Source: Myxococcales bacterium (lineage in GTDB: Bacteria; Myxococcota_A; Polyangia; Palsa-1104). From it: 56,806 bases of DNA. A program made the position numbers and the translations under genes. The notes beneath the pieces are model-generated. The model was not told the origin of the DNA and ran no database searches. It saw only the letters and a program-made list of their open reading frames with translations. Shown here piece after piece: positions 20,779-29,764 of the stretch. Numbering within the stretch: the first letter of the stretch is position 1; each line of letters begins with the position of its first letter. The stretch covers positions 1-56,806 of the forward strand of contig PNAM01000061.1 in NCBI GenBank assembly GCA_003170275.1, in the 5' to 3' direction.

Positions 20779-22667
20779 ACGAGGTAGATCGTCCCGTCGT
20801 CGCTCTTGCGCGCTTCACCCGCCAAGATGGCGTGATTCGCCATCTCCCGCCGCTCCGCCTCCGACCGTAGCTGCTCCCACAACACCGGATGCTGTGACAC
20901 CACCTCGTAGAAATCACGCGGCGGCAGCTGCACGACCTCGGTCATGCGCGCCGCTCGCACCGTCGCCGACGCGGTGCCACCCCGCAACAGCGACATCTCG
21001 CCGAAGTACGAGCCCTCGCCGAGCGAGCCGAGCTCGACCTCGGCGTCGGCCGGACCGCGCACGACCTGCACCTCGCCGACGAGGATCAAGAACAGCCCGC
21101 CGCCCGGCGAGCCCTCCTCGATGATGCGCGCGCCCCGGCCGAACCGCCGCGGGCGGAAGCGCTCGGCGATCCCGGCGCGCTCTTCGGGCTGCAGCCGCTG
21201 GAAGAACGGCGCGGTCGCCATCAACGTCGAGAGCAAGCGTTCGCGATAGAACCGGCGCAGCGTGCGCGCCACGCCCGGATGCGCAGCCACCAGCTCGTCG
21301 AGCAGTTGGCGCCGCACCTCGAGCAGCTCCACCGGCTCGATGGTCTCCACCGACGCGTGGCGCCGCTGATCGGCGAGCACCGCGAACTCGCCGAAGAACG
21401 AGCCCGGCCCGAGCACCGCCACCTCGACGCCCGCCTTGGTGACCCGCACCGAGCCGGCCGCGATCAGGTAGCACGCGTCGCCGAGCTCGCCCTCCTTGAG
21501 CACGTTCTGTCCCGCCTCGAGGCGCAGCACCGTCAGGCGCGCCAAGAGCTCCATGAATGCGCCGCGCGGCAGATCCGAGAGCAGCGGGAAGGGCGGCGGC
21601 TCGACCATCAACGCGGGCCGCGGGAACGGCGCGGTGAGCACGTCGTTGATCAGCGTGGCGCCCGCCTGATCCTCTTCGGCGTAGAGCTCGTTGGTCACCG
21701 AGTCGGGCGGCAGCGCCTCCATGGTCAGGTCTGCGGTCGGCGCGTCGGAGGCGGCGCGGCCGGTGTCGAGCGCCGCACGAACCGCAGCCCGCGTGATCTC
21801 GTTGGAGGTCGTGCGCACCATCTCGATGGGATCGAGCGGCGTGTTCGCGCGCGCGTTGAGCTCCTCGTCGGAGAGGTTGGACATGCGGATGGTGTCGAGC
21901 TCGCGCTTGCCTGCGGGCGCCTCCGGCACGACGCCCACCAGGTCGGCCAGGGTGTCGCCGCGCGCCTTGCTCTTGGTGTGCGCGTCGAAGTCCTGATGGC
22001 CGGGCCTGGTGCCCGCCTCCTGCTGCGCGGGGTCCGAATCGACCAGCGGCACGCCCTCGGGCGGCGTGTGGCCGTACATCGCCTGCCGCACGTCGGCGGC
22101 GTCCTCCTCGCCCTCACCCACGCGCGTCGCGTCCGGCTCGTCCCCGGCGCGCGTCGAGCCCTCAGGCCAGGCCGGAGGCCCTTCGCGCAGCGCGGCGGCC
22201 GAGGACCTCCAGCGGGGCGCCTCGGTGGGCGTGAGATCGCCGGAGCGAATGGGCGCCAGGTCGGCGATGCTGGGCGGCGTGGCCGCGTCCATCGGCGGCT
22301 CGGGCCCGGTGCGCGGCCGGCCCAACACCTGCGATGGCTCGGCCACCCACCGCCCGTCGACCTGCCGGAGCTGCGCCTCGCCTTTGCGCGCCGCCCGTCG
22401 CTGCGCCAGGTTGGCGAGCATCTCCAGCGTATCGCGGTGCTCGGGATCGATCTCGAGGATCCCCTTGCACACTGCCATCGCCTGCACCAGGCGACCCTCC
22501 TCGGCATACACCTCGGCCACGCCGCGATAGAGATCGATCGCATCGGCGGGCCGCTGCGCCTCACGCAACGCGGCCGCCAGCTCGAGGCGTCGCGGAATGG
22601 AGCCCGGTTCGGCCTTGAGCGCCGACGCGAGCTCCTTCAGGCGCTTTTGCATCTCCCGGGACTGCAT
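20775..22667 (-). CDS. TPR protein with two cyclic-nucleotide-binding domains
   Basis: 630 residues. About 1-95: TPR-like helices (AAALREAQRPADAIDLYRGVAEVYAEEGR). About 100-365: long low-complexity acidic/proline linker. About 370-485 and 490-615: tandem cNMP-binding domains, each with the beta-barrel glycine motifs (GELGDACYLIAAGSVRV ... GPGSFFGEFAVLADQRRHASVE; GSPGGGLFLILVGEVQVV ... GEGSYFGEMSLLRGGTASATV). Neither has a perfect cAMP phosphate-binding cassette (GExALxxxxxRxAT), so cAMP binding is uncertain. No DNA-binding domain, so it is an effector other than CRP. It follows the AgmX-like lipoprotein gene by 10 bp on the same strand. Confidence 0.85.
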   Translation of the reverse strand: MQSREMQKRLKELASALKAEPGSIPRRLELAAALREAQRPADAIDLYRGVAEVYAEEGRLVQAMAVCKGILEIDPEHRDTLEMLANLAQRRAARKGEAQLRQVDGRWVAEPSQVLGRPRTGPEPPMDAATPPSIADLAPIRSGDLTPTEAPRWRSSAAALREGPPAWPEGSTRAGDEPDATRVGEGEEDAADVRQAMYGHTPPEGVPLVDSDPAQQEAGTRPGHQDFDAHTKSKARGDTLADLVGVVPEAPAGKRELDTIRMSNLSDEELNARANTPLDPIEMVRTTSNEITRAAVRAALDTGRAASDAPTADLTMEALPPDSVTNELYAEEDQAGATLINDVLTAPFPRPALMVEPPPFPLLSDLPRGAFMELLARLTVLRLEAGQNVLKEGELGDACYLIAAGSVRVTKAGVEVAVLGPGSFFGEFAVLADQRRHASVETIEPVELLEVRRQLLDELVAAHPGVARTLRRFYRERLLSTLMATAPFFQRLQPEERAGIAERFRPRRFGRGARIIEEGSPGGGLFLILVGEVQVVRGPADAEVELGSLGEGSYFGEMSLLRGGTASATVRAARMTEVVQLPPRDFYEVVSQHPVLWEQLRSEAERREMANHAILAGEARKSDDGTIYLV

Positions 22668-22677
22668 CTAGCTCTGC

Positions 22678-23217
22678 TTACTTCGCCACCAGGTTCACGG
22701 GTTGTTCGAAGGCGACCGGATCGCCCTCGAACGTCGGCCACTTCCACTTCTCCATCGCCAGGCCCATGCACTGCTCCATGGTCGCATCGAGGTGCGGCGT
22801 GAAGTTGACGCTCGCCAGGCTGCCGTTGTTGCGCAGCGTGAAGTCGGCCTTCACCGCGCTCACGTACTGCAGGTCGGGCTTGCGCTTGAGCGCGTGCTCG
22901 TAGCAGTTCTTGAACGATCCCGCGTTGGCCTTGATGACCTTGATGACGTCGGCCGGCTTGACGTTGCCCTCCATGTGATGGACGGACGCGGCCTGGGCGG
23001 CGGCCTTGATGTCGATGGGGTCGAGCTTGACCACCATGCCGGCCGCTTCGAGCGCCTTCTTCAGCGCGATCTTGGCCTCGTCGAGTTGCTCCTTCAAGCC
23101 ATCGAGATCGTTCTTACAAGCCACCAGATCACTCGACAGCTTGTTGACTTGGGCAGGATCGGCGCCTCCCCCGCACGCAGCGAGGGTGAGGGCCAGGGTC
23201 AGGGCAAGAGTCCGCAT
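22678..23217 (-). CDS. AgmX/PglI C-terminal-domain lipoprotein
   Basis: 179 residues with a lipoprotein signal ending LTLAACGGG, a coiled-coil segment (LVACKNDLDGLKEQLDEAKIALKKALEAAG) and a C-terminal TonB-like module: VIKANAGSFKNCYEHALKRKPDL, VKADFTLRNNGSLASV, MEQCMGLAMEKWKWPTFEG. This pattern (two conserved Cys, KWxFP-like end) is the AgmX/PglI C-terminal domain linked in Myxococcus to gliding and envelope machines. Here it is free-standing, so a motility role is not implied. ATG 23217 lies 9 bp after a good -10, see the promoter at 23227-23255. Confidence 0.78.
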   Translation of the reverse strand: MRTLALTLALTLAACGGGADPAQVNKLSSDLVACKNDLDGLKEQLDEAKIALKKALEAAGMVVKLDPIDIKAAAQAASVHHMEGNVKPADVIKVIKANAGSFKNCYEHALKRKPDLQYVSAVKADFTLRNNGSLASVNFTPHLDATMEQCMGLAMEKWKWPTFEGDPVAFEQPVNLVAK

Positions 23218-23226
23218 GGGTCCTCA

Positions 23227-23255
23227 ATTATCGTGAAATTTTCGTCGGATGGCAA
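23227..23255 (-). promoter_or_regulatory. sigma70-type promoter of the AgmX-like gene
   Basis: On the minus strand TTGCCA (23255-23250), 17 bp, then GATAAT (23232-23227), both close to consensus. Only 9 bp separate the -10 from ATG 23217, so the predicted transcript starts about 2-3 bases before the start codon, essentially leaderless, although GAGGA lies between them. Confidence 0.65.
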
Positions 23256-23276
23256 GAAGTCGGCGCAGGGTAGGAT

Positions 23277-23624
23277 TCACTTACGCCGGGTGAGCTCTAG
23301 CAGGGGCCGGCCGTTGGCGATGTGCTCGAGCACGATCTGGCGCGCCTCCTCGGGCTTGACCAGGTGATACAGGTAGGCCCCCGCGCCGGCGGTGGGCATG
23401 AGCAGGATCATGCGCAGGTTCTCGTTGGGCTTCATCTCGCGCACGAGCACGTTCGGCCCCTTCTGGCACTTGCCGAAGCAGCTGTAGCGTTCGAGCACGA
23501 CCTCGTTGCCGTTGAGCGGGCAGCTCTTGAGCTCCACGGCGATCGCGGCGTGGACGTCGCCCGCGTGCCGTTTATCCCCGCATTCGGGACCCTTGCAGAC
23601 CAGGATTTGATACTTCTTCGGCAC
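23277..23624 (-). CDS. thioredoxin-like [2Fe-2S] ferredoxin
   Basis: About 115 residues. It has the four-Cys pattern of the thioredoxin-fold 2Fe-2S ferredoxins (Aquifex Fd/NuoE C-terminal type): VCKGPECGDKRH near the N-terminus, then SCPLNG and RYSCFGKCQKGPNVLV. The C-terminal part (YLYHLVKPEEARQIVLEHIANGRP) is the usual helical end. Role: one-electron transfer; partner unknown. GTG 23624 (MPKKYQILVCKG) is chosen because a TACACT hexamer (23644-23639) overlaps the alternative TTG at 23639. It is followed by the AgmX-like gene after 59 bp. Confidence 0.82.
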   Translation of the reverse strand: MPKKYQILVCKGPECGDKRHAGDVHAAIAVELKSCPLNGNEVVLERYSCFGKCQKGPNVLVREMKPNENLRMILLMPTAGAGAYLYHLVKPEEARQIVLEHIANGRPLLELTRRK

Positions 23625-23655
23625 GGGTGGCGGGACCAAGTGTAGCGGCGAATGC

Positions 23656-25704
23656 TCAGCCCTTCAACCACGCCTGGACGGTTCCGGCGATGCGCGGACC
23701 GGTGAAGCCGAGCTTCTCGGCGAGCACCTCGCCGGGCGCCGAGTGGCCGAAGTGATCGATGCCGATCGCCAGGCCGTCGGCGCCGATGAACTGGTACCAC
23801 GGGTCGGTGCGGCCGGCCTCGACCGAGACCTTGGCCACGCCCGACGGCAGGATCGCGTCGCGATAGGCCTTCGGCTGCGCTTTGAAGCGCTCGACGCATG
23901 GGATCGACACCACGCGGGTCTTGGTGCCCGCCGCGTCGAGCACGCGTTTGGCCTCGACGCACGGCCCGACCTCGGAGCCCGTCGACAACAGGATCAGATC
24001 GGGCTTGCCGCCTTCCGCCTCGGCGATCACATAGCCGCCCTTCCAGATGTCGCGCGCCTGAAAGCTCGCCGGGCGCACCACGTCGAACGACGGCACCTTC
24101 TGCCGCGTCAGGATCAGCACGCTCGGCGTCTCCCCGTCGGGCCGGACCACCGCGTGCGCCCACGCCATCGCGGTCTCCAGCCCGCACGCCGGCCGCCACA
24201 GGTTGAGCTGCGGGATCATGCGCAGCGACCACAGGTGCTCGATCGGCTGGTGCGTTGGGCCGTCTTCGCCCACCCAGAACGAGTCGTGGGTGAAGATGAA
24301 GATGGTCGGCGTCTTGGAGAGCGCCGCCAGGCGGATCGGCGGGCGCATGTAGTCGGAGAACACCAGGAAGGTGGCGGTGTACACCTGCCAGCCGCCGAAC
24401 AGCACCATGCCGTTGGCCATCGAGCCCATGGCGTGCTCGCGGATGCCGAAGTGCAGGTTGCGGCCGGCGAACGACGTGTCGGGCAAGAGATCCGACTTCA
24501 CCGACGACGGAACGATGCTGGCCGCGCCCTTGATGCCGGTCTTGGTCGACGGCTCGAGATCAGCCGCGCCGCCCAGCAGCGACGGGACGAGCTGCGTCGC
24601 CTTCTGGATCACCATCCCCGACAGCGAACGGGTCGCGTCCGACTTGTTGCCCACCACCGCCGCGAGCTGCTCGGGCAGATCGGCAGGCACCGTACGGTTC
24701 CAGTGCGCGTCCCACAGCGTGGCGAGGTCCGGATGCTCGGTGCGCCAGGCGGCGAACATCTTGTCCCAGTCCTCGCGCATCTTCTTGCCTTCGGCCGAGC
24801 GCGCCTTCCACACCTCGCGCACCTCCTCCGGGACGTGAAAGGTCTCGTCGGGCCAATTCAAGTTCTTGCGCATCTGCGCCATCTCGACCTTGCCGAGCGG
24901 CGCGCCGTGCACGTCGTGGGTGCCCGCCTTGGTCGGGGCGCCGTGGCCGATCACCGTCTTGGCGACGATCAGCGACGGCTTGTTGGTCTGCGCCTGCGCG
25001 AGATACATCGCCGCGCGGAGCGCTTCGTAGTCGTGCCCGTCGACGTGCTGCACGTACCAGCCGTACGAGGTGAAGCGATCGCCGACGTCCTCGCCCATCG
25101 CCACGTCGAGGTGTCCCTCGATGGTGATGTCGTTGTTGTCGTAGACGAAGATCAGGTTGCCGAGCCCGAGGTGGCCGGCCAGCGACGCGGCCTCGGCGGT
25201 CACGCCTTCCTGCATGTCGCCGTCGCCGCAGATGCCCCAGATGTGGCTGTCGATGATCGGCATGGTCGCGGTGTTGAAGCGCGCCGCCAGCATCTTCGAG
25301 GACAGCGCCATGCCCACGGCGGTGGCGAACCCGGCGCCCAGCGGCCCGGTGGTCAGCTCGACGCCGACGGTGTGACCGACCTCGGGATGGCCCGGCGTCT
25401 TCGACTCCCACTGGCGGAATCGCTTGAGCTCGTCGAGCGGCAGATCGTACTCGGACAGGTGCAACAGCGAGTACAGCAGCATCGACGCGTGCCCGCCCGA
25501 GAGCACGAAGCGATCCCGGTTCGGCCAGCCCGGCTTCTTGGGATCGAAGCGCAAGAAGTCGTGCCACATCGTGAACGCGATATCGGACGCGCCCATCGGC
25601 GTGCCGGGGTGACCGCTGTTGGCCTGCTCGACGCCGTCGGCAGCGAGGAAACGGATGGTGTTGACGCACAGCTCACGCAACTTGGCAGGCAGTTGGCCAC
25701 GCAT
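23656..25704 (-). CDS. tkt: transketolase
   Basis: TPP enzyme of the pentose phosphate pathway and carbon rearrangement. 682 residues, normal length. N-terminal AADGVEQANSGHPGTPMG, FVLSGGHASMLLYSLLHL, the TPP motif GDGDMQEG ending in YDNNDITIEG, and the pyrimidine-domain FGIREHAMG and VGEDGPTHQPIEHL. ATG 25704 is preceded by GGAGGGGATTTCC, a strong ribosome site. It lies 23 bp after the envelope lipoprotein gene on the same strand, so it may be read from that operon as well as locally. Confidence 0.96.
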   Translation of the reverse strand: MRGQLPAKLRELCVNTIRFLAADGVEQANSGHPGTPMGASDIAFTMWHDFLRFDPKKPGWPNRDRFVLSGGHASMLLYSLLHLSEYDLPLDELKRFRQWESKTPGHPEVGHTVGVELTTGPLGAGFATAVGMALSSKMLAARFNTATMPIIDSHIWGICGDGDMQEGVTAEAASLAGHLGLGNLIFVYDNNDITIEGHLDVAMGEDVGDRFTSYGWYVQHVDGHDYEALRAAMYLAQAQTNKPSLIVAKTVIGHGAPTKAGTHDVHGAPLGKVEMAQMRKNLNWPDETFHVPEEVREVWKARSAEGKKMREDWDKMFAAWRTEHPDLATLWDAHWNRTVPADLPEQLAAVVGNKSDATRSLSGMVIQKATQLVPSLLGGAADLEPSTKTGIKGAASIVPSSVKSDLLPDTSFAGRNLHFGIREHAMGSMANGMVLFGGWQVYTATFLVFSDYMRPPIRLAALSKTPTIFIFTHDSFWVGEDGPTHQPIEHLWSLRMIPQLNLWRPACGLETAMAWAHAVVRPDGETPSVLILTRQKVPSFDVVRPASFQARDIWKGGYVIAEAEGGKPDLILLSTGSEVGPCVEAKRVLDAAGTKTRVVSIPCVERFKAQPKAYRDAILPSGVAKVSVEAGRTDPWYQFIGADGLAIGIDHFGHSAPGEVLAEKLGFTGPRIAGTVQAWLKG

Positions 25705-25727
25705 GGAAATCCCCTCCAGTGTTCGAG

Positions 25728-27560
25728 TCAGCGTTTTTTCGGAGCGGTATCGGCGAGCATCTTCTTCACGTACGTCGCAACCGGCTGCAGTGTACGCTTT
25801 TCTTCCGCGACGTAGGTGACCGTGCGGCGTTCCTCGGGCCCGCCCAACTTCAGCAGCCCCTCGGCGGCGATGTTGAGCGAGTTCGGATCGGCGATGAAGT
25901 TGGGATCCGCGCGATAGGTGAGCAGGAACTCCCGCAGCGCCTTGATCGCGGCGGGCCCGCCCAGGCCGGCCAGCGCGGCCGCCAGATCTTTGAGCGAGCC
26001 CTGCGGCGTGGCGGCGTCGAGCAGGTGCGCGGCGAGCTCGGGCGCGGCTTCCTTGGCGTCGAGCGACGAGACCGCGCGCGCCAGGATCTCCACGCCGTGC
26101 GGATGGCGATCCTCGAGGAAGTCGTAGCGCACCTTGAGCGCGTCGACGAACAGCGGCGCCGCGTCCTTGTCCTTGCGCGCGACCAGCTCTTCGCCGGCCT
26201 TCTTCTGCACCGTCGCCGGCATGTCCTTGTCGGCCAGCACCACCTTGAGCAGCGCCGCCGAGGCGTCCTTGCCGGGCACGTCGCCGAGCGCGTCGACCGC
26301 GAACACCTTGACCGCGGTGAAGCGCGCGTCGTGATCCCAGATGATCGAGTTCAGCGTCTGCACCACGTCGGTGGGCTCGCCGTCTTTCCCACCCGTAAAC
26401 CCATCGGCGTCGAAGGTGGCGCCGGACAGCTTGAGGCCGGTCTTGACGGTCATCCGCACCGAGCCGTTGTGCGCGTCGAGCACACCGACGTCGCCGTCGA
26501 CGCTGGCGAACACCACGCTCGGCCCGACGTCGTCGGCCGCGACCAGATCGGTGCGCGGGTGCGCGTACGCCCAACGCAGCTTGCCGCCCTTGGCGTCGAA
26601 CGCGAACATGTAGCGGTAGCTGTGCAGGATCGCCGCGTCGTCGTGGAACGCCGCCGTGCCGCCGCGCGGCTCGCCCCTCCACAAGAGCCGGTTGCGATCG
26701 AACGCCGAGTAGTCGCTCTGCGCGAGCTGATAGCCGTCCCAGTAGTAGAACGTGCGCACCTGGTCCGAGCCGAGATTGGCCTCGACGTAGGACGACTCCT
26801 TCTTGGTTCCGCCGGCGCTCTTCTCGTCGAACAGGTACACGCCCTTGGCGCCGCCGTAGAAGAAGCCCTCGGGCAGCGCGCGCACGAAGGTGACCTGCTC
26901 GTCGGTGGCACGCACGCGCGCCAGCTCCTTGCCGGTCTTGCCGTCGACGAAGGTGATGTTCTGATACGCGTGCGGCACCGCCACCACGCCCCCGCGGGCG
27001 GCCGGCGCGCCGAGCGATCCCGCCGCCGGGAAGCGCCACAATTGATGTCCGGTGCGATCGACCGCCACCAGGCTCGAGGTGCGCTGCGCGCCGCCCGAGT
27101 CCTGCACCACGTAGTACACACGCTCGTCGTCGAGCGCCGCGCCGACGAACTTTTCCGCGCCGCCGAGCGTCACCGTGAACTGCACGCGCCCCGACTGCGG
27201 ATCGCGCCCAACCAGATCGCTCGCGCCCTGGCGGTGCACGATCAGGCCCTTGCCCGCGACCACGCGCGAGCGCACATCGGCCTTCTCGGTCCAGGCCACC
27301 TTCTGCGCGAACAGATCGAAGCCGACCAGCGACTTATCGGCCGGCCCGCCCGCGGTCACCAGAAACGCCAGGTGCCCGGTGGTGCCCGGCTTGGGCCCCT
27401 CCGACGCCGCCATCGCGCGCTTGATGTCCTCGACGTTGTTGTCGCGGTTGTGCGCGGAAAATGTCGCCTCGGCACAGCCCCCGACCAGGAGCGCCAGCAC
27501 GAATAAGGAAGGCATCGCTCCCGCGATGGAACCTCGCCTTCGGCGCAAGGTAGGATTCAT
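25728..27560 (-). CDS. lipoprotein with beta-propeller and HEAT-like regions
   Basis: 610 residues. Lipoprotein signal LFVLALLVGGCAEATF. About 50-350: repeated PQQ-like strands (LVGFDLFAQKVAWTEK; VGRDPQSGRVQFTV; LVAVDRTGHQLWRFPA; FVDGKTGKELARVRA; FAFDAKGGKLRWAYA), a WD/PQQ-type propeller as in BamB but unrelated in detail. About 380-600: helical HEAT-like units (LAAHLLDAATPQGSLKDLAAALAGLGGPAAIKALREFLL). ATG 27560 overlaps the upstream stop (ATGA). Part of a coupled three-gene operon with the HEAT protein and a secreted protein. Probably a periplasmic scaffold; function unknown. Confidence 0.78.
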   Translation of the reverse strand: MNPTLRRRRGSIAGAMPSLFVLALLVGGCAEATFSAHNRDNNVEDIKRAMAASEGPKPGTTGHLAFLVTAGGPADKSLVGFDLFAQKVAWTEKADVRSRVVAGKGLIVHRQGASDLVGRDPQSGRVQFTVTLGGAEKFVGAALDDERVYYVVQDSGGAQRTSSLVAVDRTGHQLWRFPAAGSLGAPAARGGVVAVPHAYQNITFVDGKTGKELARVRATDEQVTFVRALPEGFFYGGAKGVYLFDEKSAGGTKKESSYVEANLGSDQVRTFYYWDGYQLAQSDYSAFDRNRLLWRGEPRGGTAAFHDDAAILHSYRYMFAFDAKGGKLRWAYAHPRTDLVAADDVGPSVVFASVDGDVGVLDAHNGSVRMTVKTGLKLSGATFDADGFTGGKDGEPTDVVQTLNSIIWDHDARFTAVKVFAVDALGDVPGKDASAALLKVVLADKDMPATVQKKAGEELVARKDKDAAPLFVDALKVRYDFLEDRHPHGVEILARAVSSLDAKEAAPELAAHLLDAATPQGSLKDLAAALAGLGGPAAIKALREFLLTYRADPNFIADPNSLNIAAEGLLKLGGPEERRTVTYVAEEKRTLQPVATYVKKMLADTAPKKR

Positions 27561-28324
27561 TGGCTGCTCCGCTGGTCGACGATCTTCTGCGCCTCGACGC
27601 GCGAAGGGCGCATCTTGTCCTTCTCCGTCGCCGCCACGTACTCGAGCAGCGCCGAGGTCGAGTCGATGCCCGGCACCTTCGACAGCGTCTTGACCACCTC
27701 GACGCGGATCGGCTCGGGCCCGAAGTCGGGCCGCTTGAGCATCTCGCCGAGCGCCGTGCACAACAGCGCGTCCGGCACCTGGCCGAGCAGCTCCGACAGG
27801 CGGTGCGCGAGCTCCGGCGTCGCCATCAGCGCCAGCGCCTTGGCCGAGGCCTCGTCCTTGTGCTGCATCAGCTTGATCAGCTTGCCTTCGGCCGATCGCT
27901 CTTTTCGCTTGCCGAGCGCGGTCGCCGCGGTGGCGCGCACCTCTTCGACGCTGTCGGACAGCGCCTCGATCATCGTCGGCACGCCGCGCGCGTCGCCGAG
28001 CTCGGCGAGCCCCGCTAGAGCCTTCTTGCGCAGCTCGGCGTTGCGGTTGCGCGCGTAGTGCTTGAGCACCTCGACCGCGCGCGGGTCCTTCTTGCCCGAC
28101 AGCGCGCCCAGCAGCGTCGCCTGGACCTTGGGCGGCGCGCCGACCGCCAGCGCATCGAGGATCGCGTCGAGCGCCTTGGGATCGTTCAGCTCGCCCAGCT
28201 TGTGCGCCGCTTCATCCGCCTTGGCATCGTCTTCCTGGGCGACCTGCCCCTTGAGCACATCCACCTCGCCCGCGATTCCCGGCGCCGCCATGAGCAGCAC
28301 CGCCCCCACCCACGCCAGTCTCAT
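27557..28324 (-). CDS. secreted HEAT-repeat protein
   Basis: 255 residues. Signal peptide (RLAWVGAVLLMAAPGIAG), then HEAT repeats: AAHKLGELNDPKALDAILDAL, LLGALSGKKDPRAVEVLKHYAR, LAGLAELGDARGVPTMIEALSD, ATALGKRKERSAEGKLIKLM. Such arrays usually bind other proteins. Both ends overlap neighbours by ATGA (28324-28321 and 27560-27557), implying translational coupling and a shared complex. No enzymatic motif seen. Confidence 0.8.
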   Translation of the reverse strand: MRLAWVGAVLLMAAPGIAGEVDVLKGQVAQEDDAKADEAAHKLGELNDPKALDAILDALAVGAPPKVQATLLGALSGKKDPRAVEVLKHYARNRNAELRKKALAGLAELGDARGVPTMIEALSDSVEEVRATAATALGKRKERSAEGKLIKLMQHKDEASAKALALMATPELAHRLSELLGQVPDALLCTALGEMLKRPDFGPEPIRVEVVKTLSKVPGIDSTSALLEYVAATEKDKMRPSRVEAQKIVDQRSSQ

Positions 28325-28845
28325 TGACCCTCTTCCTTCTTCGCATCGTCGTCGGAGAACGTGACCTTGCCCGAATAGTGCGGTCCTTCGGTACGCAGGA
28401 TGAAGGTCCCCGACGCGATCACGCGCCGGCGATCCTCGATGGTCATCATGTATTTCTTGTTGCCCTCGATGTCCTCCTTGTCGAAGACCACCGAGTTGAA
28501 CAGCACGCGATCGCCGCGGGTCATGAAGTTCTCCGTCGAGACCTTCTGCGTGTGCGCGCCGGCGGTGATGTCGTAGAGCACCAGGTTCACCTGCACGTCC
28601 TCGACGGGCTTGGAGAAGAACGCCGCGTACTGCACGGTCAGCTTGCCGCTCTTCCGGTCGTACCAGAGCGTGCCCTTGTTGAGGTTCTTCAACGTCGAGA
28701 CGTACGATCCCACCGAGCTCCACTTGGTCGGCAGGGCCTTGTCGCTGATGATGATCTTCCCCTTGAGGAAGTCCTCCGGCGAGGGTCCCTTGGCGGACGA
28801 CAGCGACGTCGCGAGCACACAGAAGGCGAGCGCGAGCTTCTTCAT
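28321..28845 (-). CDS. secreted protein of unknown function
   Basis: 174 residues with a signal peptide (KKLALAFCVLATSLSSAKG). The mature part is beta-rich (KLTVQYAAFFSKPVEDVQVNLVLYDIT; MMTIEDRRRVIASGTFILRTEG), suggesting an immunoglobulin-like or C2-like sandwich; no cysteine or catalytic motif. First gene of the coupled operon with the HEAT protein and the propeller lipoprotein. A TAGCGT hexamer ends 8 bp before ATG 28845, with TTTACC 17 bp further upstream, a weak candidate promoter. I recognise no family. Confidence 0.72.
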   Translation of the reverse strand: MKKLALAFCVLATSLSSAKGPSPEDFLKGKIIISDKALPTKWSSVGSYVSTLKNLNKGTLWYDRKSGKLTVQYAAFFSKPVEDVQVNLVLYDITAGAHTQKVSTENFMTRGDRVLFNSVVFDKEDIEGNKKYMMTIEDRRRVIASGTFILRTEGPHYSGKVTFSDDDAKKEEGQ

Positions 28846-28891
28846 GGGGAAGAACGCTAGTCGATTCCGCGCGGTCGGTAAAGCCGGATTG

Positions 28892-29764
28892 CTACTCGCC
28901 GGTGAGCAGCGCGCGAATGCGATCGAGCGCCTCGGCCGTGGCGCGGCCCTTTTCGGCGGCCACCTGCACCACCCGGCGGCCGGTGACGCGGTAGAGCGCG
29001 GCGATCTCGCGGGTGGGGCGCAGCGCGAGCAGGTGACGCGCGATCACCTCGACGTCGCCGCGCGCGATCGGACCGGTGAGCGCCTGGGGCAGTCCGACCT
29101 TGCGCAGGTTGGCGGCGGTCGAGGCGAGCAGGTTCGCCAACGCGTGCACCGCCTGCGCGCGCGGCAGACCGGTCGACTCGAGCAACTCGACCGCCGCGTC
29201 GACCAGCCCGACCGCGTGGTTCGACACCAGCGCCGCGGCCGCGTGGTAGCGGGCCAGCGCGTCGCGATCGAGCTCGAGCGGCGTCCCGCCCAGGCGCTTG
29301 ACCAGCCGCAGCGCAGCGTCGCGGCCGAGCTCGTCGCCCTGCACGCCGAACACCGTGCCCACCAGATCGGCGTCGTCGGCCGCGCCGGCCAGCGAGCGCA
29401 GCGGGTGGATCAGGCCCACGCCGAGCGGCCGCGGCTGGAGCTTGGCGAACGGCTCCTCGGCCGGCACCGCGCCCGCGCAATGCAACAGGATCGGCAGGCT
29501 CTGCGCGTCGCCGGAGGGCGCCAGGCTGCGCATCACCAGCGCGGCCACCTCGGCTAGAGCCTCGTCGCGCACCGCCAGCAGCACCACGTCGCCGGCCGGC
29601 AACGGACGGCGCTGCGCGCGCCACCAGCGCTCGACGGGAAACGCCGCGCGCTCGAGCGCCTGGCCGAACGCGCGCGCGACCGCGCCGTCGCCGATCACCA
29701 GGATCTTCTCGCCGCTCGAGGGCCGCGCCTGCAACCTGCCCGTCGACGAGATGTCGTCGGTCAC
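28892..29764 (-). CDS. DUF2520 Rossmann-fold dehydrogenase-like protein
   Basis: 290 residues. N-terminal nucleotide-binding motif ILVIGDGAVARAFGQAL, then DVVLLAVRDEALAEVA, LLHCAGAVP, GLIHPLRSLAG, and a C-terminal helical domain (ALARYHAAAALVSNHAVGLVDAA) that together match the F420-oxidoreductase-like/DUF2520 family, related to ketopantoate reductases and prephenate dehydrogenases. Biochemical role unknown; in other genomes the family sits near panB/panC or hpt. Here ATG 29764 overlaps the nadD stop (ATGA), tying it to cofactor synthesis by position only. Confidence 0.85.
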   Translation of the reverse strand: MTDDISSTGRLQARPSSGEKILVIGDGAVARAFGQALERAAFPVERWWRAQRRPLPAGDVVLLAVRDEALAEVAALVMRSLAPSGDAQSLPILLHCAGAVPAEEPFAKLQPRPLGVGLIHPLRSLAGAADDADLVGTVFGVQGDELGRDAALRLVKRLGGTPLELDRDALARYHAAAALVSNHAVGLVDAAVELLESTGLPRAQAVHALANLLASTAANLRKVGLPQALTGPIARGDVEVIARHLLALRPTREIAALYRVTGRRVVQVAAEKGRATAEALDRIRALLTGE

